Below are positions 37,020 to 49,700 of a stretch of DNA of 64,000 bases, one piece after another. The notes beneath the pieces were generated by a model that had not been told where the DNA came from, did not search any database, and saw only the letters and a program-made list of their open reading frames with translations. A program made the position numbers and the translations under genes. Origin of the DNA: Rhyzopertha dominica (lineage: Eukaryota > Arthropoda > Insecta > Coleoptera > Bostrichidae). Within the stretch, counting starts at the first letter, position 1. Every line of letters begins with the position of its first letter. The stretch lies in NCBI GenBank assembly GCA_025024175.1, contig QCXZ01000138.1:48455092-48519091 (forward strand). Direction: 5' to 3'.

Positions 37020-39330
37020 TAGTTGAATAAGTTGTGCTGAAAAGAAAGGGATGTGTTGTTTTTATGTAAGAGGTGATTAAGTGGATTGTATAAAAGCTGT
37101 TAAATTTAAGTAATTAAATTATCATTTCTTTGAAGGACCGATTGTTTTCCATACTTAGTTTTAGTACAGTATAGTTTATTTGGTTGGCTCAAGTGTTCGG
37201 AATTTTCACAATTATTATATATGAATCACGATTGTCGATATCTTGAATGCGCATATTATACAGCTCTTCCTTCTTATAATCTCCTGAAACGTCCAATATC
37301 ATTGCGACCGACGAATGTTTAGAAATAGGTTTTATCTTTAACTAGTGAGACTTTAAGAATCAGAAATTTTCATCTGGTGCTTCTATTAAAAATCTTATCA
37401 TCTCTTGTTTGGTAAAAATCTCTTTCCTTTCTTAAAAAACGCAGTCAGCGTAGACAATTTAGGAATATCAATGGAATCGAATAAGTAAATTGTTGTTTTT
37501 AACATATTTTATTAAGATATTATAAAATACTCATCCCAATAATTTTCTATTTTTCTGTACAAAGTATGCTGGCAAGAATTTTCTTTTATGCTCCTTCCAT
37601 AAATTTATTTACATTTATTGCACGAAAATATTATATCCTTTTTCTGGTAATGATGGTGTAACATTAAATCGATTTAAATTACAATTCAAGTAAACCGTCA
37701 TATTTCCGTAATATCTTTGTAGTTGCCGACCAAGAGAGATGTTGCTGTCTAAAAAAAATGTCCCCGGAAGGGAACTCCCGGTATTGAATCCGAAAAATTC
37801 TGCGTATTGCCTTTTTTACAGCACTTTAAACCTCTTTTATCCAGCCCTTTTGTGTTACTCAAATCCCTTTGTGGCGGTTCGAGAGTTTTCGAGTATCCCA
37901 GTTCTCATTACTGCTTTCAATGATTGATAATTGAAAGCTTTTTGAAGAAGTGGTCGAATGTTACAGTGCCTCCAGCAGTCTAGACGAGAGCTTGCGTTCG
38001 ACAGTTTGGTTTGCCCTTTACCTACAGAGCTTTCCGTTTGAAAATGAAAACAACTAAGACTAATTATGATAGTTAATATAGCACATATTATATAATATAG
38101 TATATTAAGAATGGTAAGGGTAATTTGTCGTTTTAAGGAAATGTTTGAGAACAACACAACCCTTTCGTGACGCTTATAATATATTTTGCACGATCGAAAT
38201 AATTAAAATTAGGTTACTCATATCAAGTTTTTTACATGTAATAAGGGAGCGAAGTTAGTGAAAGTGGTTACAGTGTTCACCGCTGTAGCGTTCGACACCG
38301 TTTCTATTTTATTAGCAATATTGTCCCCTAGGCTTTGGGTCATTGTCATTTTGAAAATCAGTCCTTTCGCAGAATTCCTGGCATTATACATTTGACCGGT
38401 TGCAATGTTTTCCTCATTATTGGACCATATCGTCACAACAAATTTTATAAAATCTAATCGGCTGTTAAAAGTTTCAGATAAAACTTTACTACATATCTGG
38501 GGCAATTTTAGACATTTATCATTCATAATTTTAAAATTTTGAAGATTTCTCAGTTGTATGCGATTTTTTTCAGAATTATTAGCAATTTCTACGAAAAAGA
38601 AAAGAGGTAGTCTTTGTCTTCACCTTTACACATGTCTTGCCAATACCTTTGTTATCTGCAGATATATCCAGCGGAATGTCTTTTTATCCAAGCTAGTAGC
38701 ATAGCGTATACCTTAATATTAACATTTGTAAACAATAATTTCAGCTGTCAACACTCAATTTATTTTATAGTATATAAAGAATATGCTTTAGGTGTTGTTG
38801 TACTTCCACATACGTAAGTAGTTGATATTTTTTACTTCCTTCAGTTAGCATCCTTTCTCAAATATTTCATTGGTTACAGCATTCATATCTCTAGACTTTT
38901 CATGTATTAAACTATACTTGTAGGCTAGCTATCAGGTTAAGGTTCTTATTCTAAATGAAACAAAAATTGATTAAATTTGCAAAGTTGTAATAAGTGGTTA
39001 TTTATATACGTATATATTGTTACTTCAACCGTACTAAAAGTGATGTTTATTTATTTAATAGCAAGAATGCTAGCGTAAATACAAATTTTACATAAAATCA
39101 AATAACAAGATCCTGCATTTTCTATAACTAGAAACATATAACATATTTTGCATCGTAAAACTTGAACATTAGTTTTTGAATTCTTTTAAACTAAACTAAA
39201 CTAAATTGTTAAACAGGCGCAAACCATTGCTAATAATTTAAATCCACTGATTTCAATGTAATAATTTTAAATACAGCGAGTATTATGTAAAGTTATCTCT
39301 TATCTGCCTGTTTGCCGTTTCATTTCGTCA
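37020..39330. other. AT-rich DNA, nothing recognised
   Basis: Two minus frames of about 100 codons (37855-38157, 38218-38526) show no domain and no splice context. Confidence 0.3.
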
Positions 39331-39339
39331 TTTGATATC

Positions 39340-40060
39340 CCACCTTTTTCAGGATCTTTAACAGCAGCTTCCTTGATATTGTTTCGAAAGCACAAGAAAA
39401 GTCCAGAAACGCCGCACCAACAATTGTTTTATTTCCCACAACACTATTCCAGCAAATTATTAAAGACTGTAGTGTAGATTCACACTATTGCGAGTCCCAA
39501 AACCAGCTTGAAATTCACTTATTGTGTTGTTCACTTGTAGATAATCTGCCAGTGTTTTTTTCACTATTAAATCTTATAGCCCTTCATATGTGGGTAACAT
39601 ATTTATAGGTCTAAATTCGTTACTCACTGTACATCTGGTTTTGTTTTGTCTGACTTTGCTCAATATTTCTTGGATACTGTTCACAAAGTATTTGTTCATT
39701 TGCTTTGCAATACCTTCTTAATTGGTCATTTTTCTATTGTTGCATATGTTGACTCTAATTTTAGTGGTTTTTTGCTTCACTCTTCTACTAGTTATTATGA
39801 TAGTGTTCTTACTTCTTGTTTCGTATTTCGTATTTGATTTCTACACCTTTTGTAGTCTTCCCGATCATATATCAGTCCTGTTCTGGATTGCACCAGTTTT
39901 CGTTGGCCCATTTAGTGTTTACTCCAGCTAGTTTTTCTGATGTTAATTTACTTAATGATATTAGAATTACAGCTATTGATCTGCTGTTTCAGTCTCGTTT
40001 TCAGCTCACCCTGAAAGTCAAGTTCCCTAAATTTTCTATAGTCACGTTTTCTTTTTAATG
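39340..40060 (-). mobile_element. Non-LTR retrotransposon fragment (linker and RT N-terminal half)
   Basis: On the minus strand, from about 40020 down: basic linker region, MNKYFVNSIQEILSKV near 39690, then EFRPINMLPTYEGL (stop) at about 39600, DYLQVNNTISEFQAGF, a one-base shift, and GAAFLDFSCAFETI followed by RKLLLKILKKVGYQ near 39345. This order (finger motif, GF block, first catalytic Asp in LDFS.AF) is that of LINE reverse transcriptases of the CR1/L2-like type. The palm with YADD is not found to the left, so the copy is truncated as well as frameshifted. Plus-strand open frames in this stretch are shadows. Confidence 0.8.
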
Positions 40061-40259
40061 TATGCTACGTTATAATTTTTATTATAAGTCTTTCTCAATA
40101 AATGCATGATCTGTTATTCTGAGTGTCATTAAAATGTTTTGTAGCTATTTATCATTTGTAATGACTAAGTCAATATGATATGTATCGTTTATTATAATTT
40201 CATATTAGCATTCTATCCTACTAAAGCGTCATTCTAATGTCGATTTACGCTCGATTGCA

Positions 40260-40640
40260 ATCTGAATAAGCAACGTTACCCAGAGCCTGGAGGTTGCTTC
40301 GTTAGCTGCACTTCGCTATAGAGTGGCATGCGATCGCGTGCCCTGGCGCTTTTTCGTACGTGTGCCGTTTCTATTTTCGTTATTCTGCCTGCGATTTAAT
40401 TACGGTCGAAACCTGACGGGGGCGGGGGAGAGATTTACAATTTCGGCGTTCCAGAACTAATTGGCGAGAAAGCAGCCCACCGCTTCATCACTATTAATAA
40501 ATCGCGGATATTTTGCCTGTACGGTTGGCCATTAACGCAGACGGCAATTAGCGTTTTGAGGGGAACGGGACGTTTAGCCTTTTGTTCCCTAACGATTTCA
40601 GCTTACGTACCTTCGCCTACACCGATTTGCTAAGGAATTT
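40260..40640. promoter_or_regulatory. GC-rich island 10
   Basis: CpG-rich block with GGCCATTAACG, GGCAATTAGCG (40543-40553) and CTAATTGGCGAG homeodomain-type sites and an 11-bp GGGGGCGGGGG-like run near 40419. No reading frame. Candidate enhancer. Confidence 0.3.
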
Positions 40641-43330
40641 GTAAATTTTAATCGGTTTGCAAAGAAAAAAATTTTTTTTGGTTGCGCAATATGCTACAAG
40701 GGACGTTTAATGATAACTAATCTGGAAAGAAGTCTGCGAAAATATTGATTTAAATTGTTTGACAGTCTTGAAAATTTGTTGGCTGCTATCAAAAAGGTAT
40801 GGAATGATTCAATTTTTCATAAGAATATAGCTTTCCAGTTATCATGCTTATCATAGTATGCGATTACTTATTTCTGTTTCAATTATAGCGTTCAAGGTTT
40901 AAAGACTTGCTGAAATATCTCACCTTAAACAAGCGTAAAAGCGTTCTATATGTGGCCAAACATTTCAATATAATAAATTGACACCAGCCTGGTGTAGGTG
41001 TCATTTTCAGCTTGTACAGCATGGTAATTTGTGCTATTGTGTTTATTTGTCTCAAATGCTTGTCATGGTCATATCAATTTGTCTTTTACATGAACATATA
41101 ATATTGTAGTCAAATCTAATTTAACTACTTTTAGAGAAATAAAATCGCCTGCCCAAAATGTTTTGGTGCTCATGCTATTAAAGATTGTTCTCTTAACTCT
41201 AAATTGAGATACTTCGGGTGTAGAAATGTGACACTCCGGATGTTCAGCATTTGGCGTGGGGTGAAGATAAATATATAAGAAGGAACTTGCTCATTTCCAG
41301 CAATCGTTGGTGATATATAGAAACCACTATCTGACCAACATGCTCATTCGAAAGTGTTAAATACGAGTGCAATAAATTCCTACGCTTTTATAAAAATGAC
41401 GGAAGATTTAAAACTAGAACATTTAATCAACGAGTGATACTGGTTGGATTCTCCAGTTTGGGACTCGACTTTGAACTTTTTCAAATAATTATTTATTTTC
41501 AGGAGCGACAAAGACTGCGTCTTTCTTGATTTGTCTAGGGCTGGTAGTGCCCTTCTGACCATTAGGCTTTGTAGGATGTTCATTGTAATCTTACCTATTT
41601 GATTACTGCGCACCATTTTATCGTTTTGGTTGATTGGTAGGATCCATAATCACTTCTAAATTTGTCTAGTTTTGTTAACTTTCAAACAACTAAGTGGTTT
41701 TTCAAGAATAAGTTTTTTTATTCTCTGGGTCTCACAAAGAAAAAAAACACTTTATTCAGCGGTTAAAATTGACCTTTTCCAACAAAATTGCAGGGTACAG
41801 ATTTTCACTGCTTAATATCATTTAGTTTTTATCGAACTGGCCGCGATAGATAATAAAACTATGTTAGTTGTCACTGTTACATTGACATTTTGACAATACC
41901 TTACATTATTTGTTGCAAAAACTCTGAAATAATAATAATGCAATATTCATATAATGAGTACGCTGACATACATTTAATGAATGGAATTTACAAAGCAAAA
42001 GTAGATCATCAACACTAAGTAATAACAGATTGAAGTTCGCATTGAATGATTTCCTATAATTTAGACTTTTTTACAGATATGAGAAGTGATCAATGTTATT
42101 ATTTATCACGACCAATTTAATAAAAATAGAATGACATTGTTAATCAGTGAAATTGTGAACATTCAACTGCAATATTCTCGTAAAGGGTCAGTTTTACCCG
42201 CATGAACAAAAAGTATCTTTTTTTTCTCTACAAGACCCAAAAACCACTATATTTCTTTCTTTTCTTTTCTTGTTTAAGAGTAAATATCTCAGTATGCCGA
42301 CGTTATTTTAAAAAAGTCACATTGTAAAACAGTGTTATTTTTACACAAACTTTCAGATGGCGAGAGATTGCCACGTAATTCGGGACACCCTGTATAATTA
42401 GCACTGAGCGTCAGCTAAAATCTAATTCCGTAATCCCAATAGTCTTTTGTTTTTTCTAAATCGGAACAGAAGTAAACGATCTCTCCTTAATTACGGAGTA
42501 TGACTGCAAAATTCTTGATGAGCCACAGTATATATCGTTGATGCTTTTGCAGATTATACCCTCCTATCATTTTATTTTACCACTAGTGGACAATAAAGCC
42601 TTTCATTTTCTGACATTACAGAATAACATGTGTTTAAATTAGGAATTGTATATTTTAACATAAACTGTTGTGTCCACCATAATACGCTTACTGTAGGTAA
42701 GCAGAGTACAATTGGGAATCTTTACGGCCTACAACAGACCGTAAGCTATCACTGCGAATTTGAAGAGCATTTTATGGTTTTATGGTGGACAGAACAGTTT
42801 ATGTAGAACCACACTTATTTTCGTTCTCTTTATTTTTACAGTATTCGGTGTCGTTATATCCAAAACTTTTCAAAACTCAAGTCAATTTTCAAAGCATCCT
42901 CGTTGCATTTTCAACAAATTTAAGTCGATTATTGTTAATGCGTTTTTTTCAAATATTCTAGTTCTCAACGAGAACATAGTCTGAAACCTATCGTAGTGCC
43001 TTTGTCTTCTGTATTAATTCACAATAATTTAGAAAGAGGACGTTTATCCATGTAAACAGGTTAATCAAACAATTTGTTTGACGAGGCCTTACAGATTTCT
43101 TGTACCTCCCGCAGGTACTAATTTTTGTAATGGCTCCAGTGTGTACACATATCATACACACATGTAATTAATATAGTTGACCTTTAACTCCCCCGTGACG
43201 ATACAAACAACGAACGAACCCCATAATTAACTAGTATAAGTGAAAGTATATGCCAAAGCATCAAAACTTAGGAAGTGGGTTAATGCATGGTCATTATTTT
43301 AACTACATTCTTGTGTTAACGGCATCTTTG
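40640..43330. other. AT-rich DNA, nothing recognised
   Basis: GGGACACCCTGTATAA (42382-42397) resembles a mariner-type terminus but is unpaired. Otherwise nothing recognised. Confidence 0.3.
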
Positions 43331-43339
43331 TCACAGTAA

Positions 43340-43830
43340 CTGCCATTCCTTCATGGATGAAGGCCGTACTCGTCTCTAATTGCGGGTTCGAACTTAAATT
43401 TTCTGAAAACGATTACGCATTCAACTTTCCCCCCTTTTCCTCGGATACAATCCTAACGTCTTAATTTGCGCGCAACTTTTGATTGAAACAGTTAACCAAC
43501 TTGCGTATATACATCCGCCCACACCAGTCAACTGGGAGATGAACCTAAATCACTTTCAAACTTCGCCAATAAAACTCTTCATACTTCATCACGCGGATTT
43601 CTATCCGGGAATCGAGTTTTAGCATGTTGGCGCCCGCACTTGGGAGCCTTTGGTTGTATATACATCGCTACATCCATCACGTCTTTGATTAAATTTATAC
43701 TCATTTACTCCGATACGGCACGACGAGCACTTGCAGTGCCGGTGCCGTTGTACCCATAAATTTATTCCGGGCTTTCAGCGACCAACAACCAGCGGCGTGC
43801 TAGTAAGTAGGGGAGAGTAGAATATAAGGG
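43340..43830. promoter_or_regulatory. GC-rich island 11
   Basis: No coding frame. Contains CCCATAAATTTATT near 43754 (posterior Hox/Caudal type) and short palindromic GCCGGTGCCG. Candidate non-coding element. Confidence 0.25.
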
Positions 43831-44559
43831 GACCAACTTAGAAGTTTGACGGTAAAAGGAATTGTAATATCAAATCACGCTTGCAAATTTTATACTTATG
43901 GCCTAGGTATGTAACGAAGACTGCAGTCGCGTACACGTACCGAAGACAGAGCATGTCGTTATATTAGACGTTTTACATTGATCTCTTTCATGTTCTTATA
44001 TATGTTTTGATTTTATTGAATCTAATCTGGAAAATAAGAAAATTGTGTTGGGATCATCAGTGAAATTTCTGTTGTTCATTTTTAAGAATAAATGTATAAA
44101 AGCTCTTGGCTATGTTACATAACCAACCAAGGCCATATGTTTAAATTCAGAAAGTTCGTACTATGAATAAGTTACTTTATAATTGTGATCGTCTAGTTAT
44201 TTAGTAGGACCCAAAATTACGTTGTGTTTATATTAGTTCCACATGTAGCTCATAGCATAATTGCATATAATATGTAGTATAATTTGCACAAAAAAAAACA
44301 GCGGGGTGCCTACAATAGACTGGAGAAAAACAGCAGGAAAAGTTCGAGTCTTTGCATAGTAAGTATATGTTATATACTTATATTTATATTCAAGTTTCAG
44401 GGGGTATTCGACTTTGAAACTTGAATATTCAACAAGTTGCGACCGTTAGAGCCGTTTGCCACTATACTTATTTAAGTATTGAAATAAGTTCTTAAAATCA
44501 TTATACTGAAAATTAGATTCGCGCGCCGTTTCAATATAAGAAATAAGCGTAGGGTTTTA

Positions 44560-44848
44560 TTCTCAATTTGCAATTACAAATTCTTTTCAGTAAGTATTTC
44601 AATACGTACGCGTGCGCCCTTTTGTAGTTCTAATCGTGATTTTCTCAACCTAAAGCTAATCTAACCGTAATCTATTAAATTCCGTCTTTATACAATAGCA
44701 AACGCAATGTAAGGTCTATTCAACTGCTAGAGAAAAGTAGACCTTAGATGTAACCCACTCATAAACAATTACTTTTACTGTTGTTTGTGTTTGTGGCCAC
44801 CGTGAATTACCACAATTTCTATTTATAAGTAAAAAAAATGCCTGTTGA
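44560..44848 (+). other. Left internal part of the Harbinger element
   Basis: Non-coding sequence between the left TIR and the transposase fragment. Nothing further recognised. Confidence 0.4.
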
Positions 44849-44899
44849 ATGAAAAAAATTATTAAATGCATCAGCGTTGTTACTAACAATAATATTGTA

Positions 44900-45085
44900 A
44901 GGAGAATGAATATTTATGGCTTCTTAAATGTGCTGAAAGAAGAGCTGCTAATAGAAGGTCCAGCAGCATATACAAATTTTATACAAATGAGCAATGCTTC
45001 ATTTGAAAAATTGTTTGAACTGGTCCACAACAAAATGGGGAAACAAGGTACACAATTCCGAGAAAGCATTCCTTTACAAAAGCAT
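44900..45085 (+). pseudogene. PIF/Harbinger transposase N-terminal fragment
   Basis: RRMNIYGFLNVLKEELLIEG, then YTNFIQMSNASFEKLFELV and KMGKQGTQFRESIPLQ match the start of HARBI1-like transposases (RGxxxxLxxELRxEDxxxYxxYxRM...FxxLLxxVxPxIxKQDTxFRxAI). The following residues to 45181 are unrelated, so the DDE nuclease domain is deleted. The open frame begins at 44849, but that Met is not conserved. Confidence 0.75.
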
Positions 45086-45515
45086 GACAACACATCACGT
45101 TCCCGGGGTTGTCAAAAGTTTACTCACACCAATATATTTATTTTAAGAGACCTAAAACTGCATTTCATATTGATGTATTAATTACTTGGTAGTAGGAAGT
45201 CAGCCCAAAATAACGGATAGCCTCTATTCAAAAGTTTATTGCGCCGATATCAGTACAAAAGCTGCCTAATCTCACAACCCTGCTTGTTGCGTAGATTCGA
45301 AAAGTAGGTTTTATGAACGTTTTGTTTATAAAGGGTAAAGCAGGTTAGTGCGCATCGATCTGCGCAGTTTTAACACGAAGTATGGAAATTCAGTACAAGA
45401 AAATAGAACGTGGGCTAAATTCTTGTATTGAAACGGCGCGCGCATCTAATTTTCAGTATAATGATTTTAAGAACTTATTTCAATACTTAATAAGTATAGT
45501 GGCAAAGGGCTCTTA

Positions 45516-47560
45516 TTTTTAATCAAACTTATACTTATTAAATACATTTGTCCAGTAGCAAATGAAGCTAGACCTAAATTTATTTAAATATCGCTTATTG
45601 CATCATAAATCGTTGGAGGAAATTCCTAAAAAATGGCCAGTTATGCAGTGAGGATCTGAATAGCACCTGAGTCGCGGGTCTAGAGCCACTCTATTTATAA
45701 GCCTCTCGCGGACCAGATTAAAGGGAAGTCTTTTGGAGTTCTGGATTAGAGCGGGGTTTGCTAGGTAGTGGTTGGTAGACGCAAACATATATGTGCTATC
45801 GGGAGTTGAAAGTCTTAGAAAGCTTCACGCTTATGGTATGCAAAATAATAGTGAAAAATAGCAACTAGGGTGGTATACTGATAATATATTCTTGTGCAGC
45901 TTGGACAGCGATTTCCAAGCTTGAATAAATCGTTCAGGGCCAGCTATCGTTTATAGTCAAAAAACGTATGTTAGTGTCATATCTCGAAAATGAGAGCTTA
46001 TTTGTAAAACTAGAAGACCTATTTGATTTGATATATCATTTTCTATAACTCGCATATTTACACTTTTTATTAAAACTAAAACTAGCGACGGTAGAGGGAA
46101 TAGATAACACCATTTGGATATTTCAGGATAGCTAGTAAGCCATGAACTGTTTGAAAGGAGGTTCCCATGCGAAATATCGAAAAAACTTATTCCTATATAA
46201 AATTATCTCCACATATTCTAAGTCTATGCAATTCTGCATTCTTTTTCAGCGGTCCAAATAAGAAATATTTAGATCAAAAGCTTCGTTTATTTTGGTCAGC
46301 ATCTTTATTTCATCAAGCCATTACCATTGTAGAATCAGAACTCTCTCGATGTAAAATATGTTTACATGCTTACTCATTGTGCTATATTAAGGACTCACGA
46401 TTCACGAGTTACCACTGCCAGAGTAGTCGTTTACTACATGTGACTTTAAGTGCCGACGAGCATAGTACTCCGTCGGTTTATAGCTACTCCGGGCAGGGGA
46501 GCGTGGTTTTGGATGTCGCTTTTTAGAAGCCGACAAGCGCGTAAGGGTGCATTAAGTTTGGAAGAAAAAGAGCCTAATTTAGAACGTCTTGCTACAGAAA
46601 AAAAACCGCTTGCATAGCCCATGCATTTTAAGTACTGCTCTGAGGCAAAAGCGTAACCGGCGGTGAAAAATCAGGTTTTTTAACAACCATTCTAATAAGA
46701 GCAATTAAAATAAAAGCTTATTGCCTTTGTTTTAACAGTAAAAAATTTTACTCGGAAGTCAATGCTTTTTTGAACTTAAGGATCTTTATTTTAAGCGGAG
46801 CTGTATAATACAAAGACAAAGCACATATTCAGTAATATCTATCTAGTAGTGGAAAAAAAGAAAATAATATTGCTTTTACTATCGTTAGCGGGTGGCGTAC
46901 ACCTTTAAAATGGGATATTAAGTCCCTTAAATTAATAGAGAAACTCAATGGTAACTGTAAGAGTAGTAACGATGGTATAAAATTATATTTAAGAGCATGA
47001 TAATTGCATTCATCTAAATTTAACTTGCTGAATTTATGCCGCCCTTAGTGTGTTAACTGTTTTACAGGATTTAACAAAGCTGTAGCTTTGCATGTTGTAA
47101 ATAAGATAATAAGCGGCAGTTGCAAAATTGGCAAATAATTTTTATTTGTTCCAGGTGTCCTGCATCGTCAAATGAAACTTCATATATATAAAGGTGAGTC
47201 TTATTTTTTTTTATTTCTATTGGCTTGTGCCTTGGCAATCACCCTTCCTTAAGACGCTACTTAATTAAGGTTTTCTCGTCCTTCGTTCCCTGTTGGTAAA
47301 TATTTTCCCCTCCAAACATTTATGACAGCTCTAACAAATGATGTTTACAAAGAAGTGAAAATTAGAAAATAGGAGCGCGCAGAAAAATAATCCTGCGGAC
47401 TGCTTTTTACTGCGGCGGCTTTTAATGTGGTGCAGTATAAACCGGAAAGCTATAATAAGTCGCCATGTTGATAGGACACTTATATTCGGTCTCGCGACTC
47501 TTTGTACAAAGTAAACAAATACCTAAACAGATTATTTTATTACGCATTATTACGCATTAC
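45516..47560. other. AT-rich DNA, mostly unassigned
   Basis: A 61-codon minus frame (45603-45788) next to the Harbinger element has no recognisable domain. Confidence 0.25.
46380..46700. other. Slightly GC-rich stretch with a 119-codon frame
   Basis: The plus frame 46167-46526 (119 codons) is long for this AT-rich DNA but shows no domain, signal peptide or splice context I recognise. I treat it as unassigned. Confidence 0.15.
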
Positions 47561-47575
47561 GCATTACGTTATTTT

Positions 47576-47766
47576 CCGCTCCCTTGTATCATCCTAGAAG
47601 TCTTTGCTTCGACATAATTTTTAGCAACTGTAGAGCTTTTTTGGCCGCTATACCTTATCAATACATTAATATTCGCTCCTGTATTAACCAACAGCGTTGC
47701 TGGCGTTCTGTTGCAGCAGTGGTTTGTATGTTTAAACAAAATTTTGTTTGAACTTGTGTCAGGCAA
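47576..47766 (-). pseudogene. Possible retropepsin-like fragment of an LTR element
   Basis: A 65-codon minus-strand frame contains TPATLLVNTGANINVLIRYS, reminiscent of the LLVDTGAxxSVI active-site loop of retrotransposon aspartic proteases, with the catalytic Asp replaced by Asn, and MIQGSGK where such proteins often have a xxGxG-like turn. Its left part overlaps hammerhead repeat copy A. No RT or LTR is seen nearby. It could be chance. Confidence 0.25.
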
Positions 47767-47882
47767 ATTTTGAGGTTCTTCGTCTTTGACAAAGATTACA
47801 GGTGTAATCGAAACGTCAGACTATTACCTTTTTGTCAGTGTTTTCAAGAGACAGCGATCTATCCGACAAAATATTATCTTAT
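47733..47882 (+). mobile_element. Hammerhead-bearing repeat, copy A
   Basis: About 150 bp matching copies B and C. The upstream part (CAAAATTTTGTTTGAACTTG... then GTCAGG...GAGGTTC) matches the inverted left half of copy C, while the downstream part continues through the hammerhead-like core to GACAAAATATTATCTTA. Element ends and target duplication were not found. It overlaps a minus-strand protease-like frame (47576-47766). Confidence 0.5.
47782..47821 (+). ncRNA. Hammerhead-like fold, copy A
   Basis: Same layout as copy C: GTCT (47782-47785)/AGAC (47818-47821), core TTGACAA with U3:A8, bulged A, stem II GATTACA/TGTAATC with loop GG, GAAA (47810-47813), GUC (47815-47817). No substitutions relative to copy C in the fold. 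Confidence 0.45.
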
Positions 47883-48239
47883 GTTAGGTTAGTTGTTTAC
47901 TATGCGTGACGATTTTAATTATTTGAGAGTTAGACACCCTAAAATACAATACAATATAGGTAATTACTTGACATACCAAAATATCTCATGACATACGTTG
48001 AATGCGGATGGCAGACGACATTATTCAATGTTTCGATTAGTGATGTGATTAAATATTATAAACATTTGAAGTTAAGTGTCTATCACGGTTTATACCGTAT
48101 GTAATAAAAATCACTCTATTCTTATTTAGGACAATATGTTGAATACACCTTGCCTGCCGAGAGGTATTGCACCAATCGCCTAAGCTTTTCTGGCTTTTTT
48201 TATAAGCTTCTGAATTTGAAGTAAATCAACTGAAATAAA

Positions 48240-48600
48240 GTCATCTCTGATTGGCATTTAGGAAATTCGTTCCGAAGCCGTTAGCACCTCGCAGAACACA
48301 TAATGCTCATTTCGCATACCTTCACGGCATTTTAAACTCGCCAATATCCCACCGGTGGGGGCGTTCTGACAGCTCATTTCCAAGGACATACGTTTCCAAT
48401 AAGCACTTCATCCAACGCCATCATCGTATGAGTAATTTATTCGCTCGCCACCTAGCAGCCTAAGGCGGGCTTCCGCCTGAAAAGAACCAATTTCGTTTTA
48501 ATGCCGGCGACAGATCAGGTTCGCCTCATGAATCAATAGGATGCAGGCTTCCCGGAGATTCGTCCTTAATCGGTAAGTTTTTTAGGCCCGTTTGTGTTAA
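48240..48600. promoter_or_regulatory. GC-rich island 12
   Basis: GC-richer block with GGCGGGCTTCCGCCT hairpin near 48462 and several TTTATT/AATAA AT-cores. The 70-codon plus frame (48251-48463) has no recognisable domain. Confidence 0.25.
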
Positions 48601-48673
48601 TTAGAAATGTTATACGGGGTATTATGATGTAACGAAGACATTTGGGCATTCCTGCACACAGCTAGTCAAAGTT

Positions 48674-48698
48674 AATTTATTTATTTATTTATTTATTT
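48674..48698. repeat. (ATTT)n microsatellite
   Basis: Six uninterrupted ATTT units, just upstream of the plus-strand LINE fragment. Could be the tail of a minus-strand retroelement or an independent microsatellite. Confidence 0.7.
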
Positions 48699-48753
48699 GT
48701 AACTACATCTTCAATACTATATAACATAAAATATGCGACAGGCAACATAGAAC

Positions 48754-49700
48754 ATGTGGATAAATCCAGTCCAAGAACTGAAACTGAACCGTGGAAGGTC
48801 GACAGTAACTAATCTCGTTACTTTTGTTCAACATCTGTCAGAAAGCATGGATAAAAGAGCGTGTATACCGACTTTTCCAAAGCGTTCGATAAAGTTCATC
48901 ATGCCTCCCTTCTTATTAAATTGGAAAATTTCGGTGTGCATGGTAATCTGCTAAGGTGGCTAAAATCATACCTATCAAGTCAAGTTGTAACAATAAAAAA
49001 CTCAGTATCGTCTTCAGTACCTGTAACATCCGGTGTACCGCAGGGCTCTCATCTAGGTCCTCTGCTATTTCTTATTTTTATTAATGATATTGGTAATTTT
49101 ATTCAACACTCGATATATCTATTGTACGCAGACGATATGAAAATTTACAGAGAAATAACTAACTTACACGATGCACTGCTTTTGCAAATTGATTTAAACA
49201 ACTTATACTATACCAGAAATTATTTATATCTAAACCTAGACAAGTGCTATCACTTTCACGAGAAATAGGCTGTCGGTCCTCACTAAATATGTAATAAACA
49301 ACCACACCCTTAACTGCATTAATAAAATAAAGGACCTGGGCGTCATTATGGACAGCAAACTAAGTTTGAGTTGCACGTTGAACAAGTAATACAGCGCTCG
49401 CTCAAAAATTTTTTTTTGAACCACAACAAAATACCAATATAAAATCATTGAAGATTCTCTATGATACTTTGGTGCGCAGCCATCTAGAGTATGCCAGTGT
49501 CGTCTTGAATCCGATGTATTACAAATACATTAACCGAAATGAACGCGTACAAAAAATTCATTGGTAAGCTTAATTATAAGTTTAACAGAGATCTCTACAC
49601 CTTGACTTACGAATATAACTTAAAAAAGTACAATATGACAAGCTTAAGCAAGCGACGCGAGAATTTTGATATTATCTTGCCGTACAAGGTAAGTTAACTC
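48754..49700 (+). mobile_element. Non-LTR retrotransposon reverse transcriptase fragment (CR1/Jockey-like)
   Basis: Reads first as NRGRSTVTNLVTFVQHLSES (48754 frame), then, after a small frameshift near 48858, as YTDFSKAFDKVHH, the GVPQGSHLGPLLF block and LLYADDMKIY with the catalytic YADD intact (about 49125-49136). Further shifts near 49250 and 49390 lead into IKDLGVIMDSKLS and LVRSHLEYASVV..., then LTYEYNLKKYNMTSLSKRRE near 49600, all in the order usual for LINE C-terminal regions. No endonuclease part is present. Multiple frame breaks show it is inactive. A (TTTA)-type microsatellite sits just upstream. Confidence 0.85.

Larger units (their letters stand above)
44446..45515 (+). mobile_element. 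Internally deleted PIF/Harbinger DNA transposon
   Basis: Element 44449-45512 is flanked by TTA (44446-44448, 45513-45515), the TWA target duplication typical of PIF/Harbinger. The TIRs are about 95 bp and nearly identical: GAGCCGTTTGCCACTATACT from the left, GAGCCCTTTGCCACTATACT inward from the right, continuing through AGTATTGAAATAAGTTCTTA and TAGATTCGCGCGCCGTTTCA. Only the N-terminal part of a transposase remains inside. At 1064 bp it is about a third of a full element, so it is non-autonomous. Confidence 0.85.

Noticed and set aside
39646..40058. Three overlapping plus-strand ORFs
   Set aside because: They are antisense shadows of the minus-strand LINE fragment.
42382..42397. GGGACACCCTGTATAA as a transposon end
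   Set aside because: Matches a mariner-like terminus but no inverted partner or transposase was found nearby.
43380..43395. GCGGGTTCGAAC as a tRNA B-box
   Set aside because: No A-box or cloverleaf could be folded around it.
46167..46526. 119-codon plus-strand ORF as a gene
   Set aside because: No domain, no splice context, composition like surrounding DNA; probably chance.
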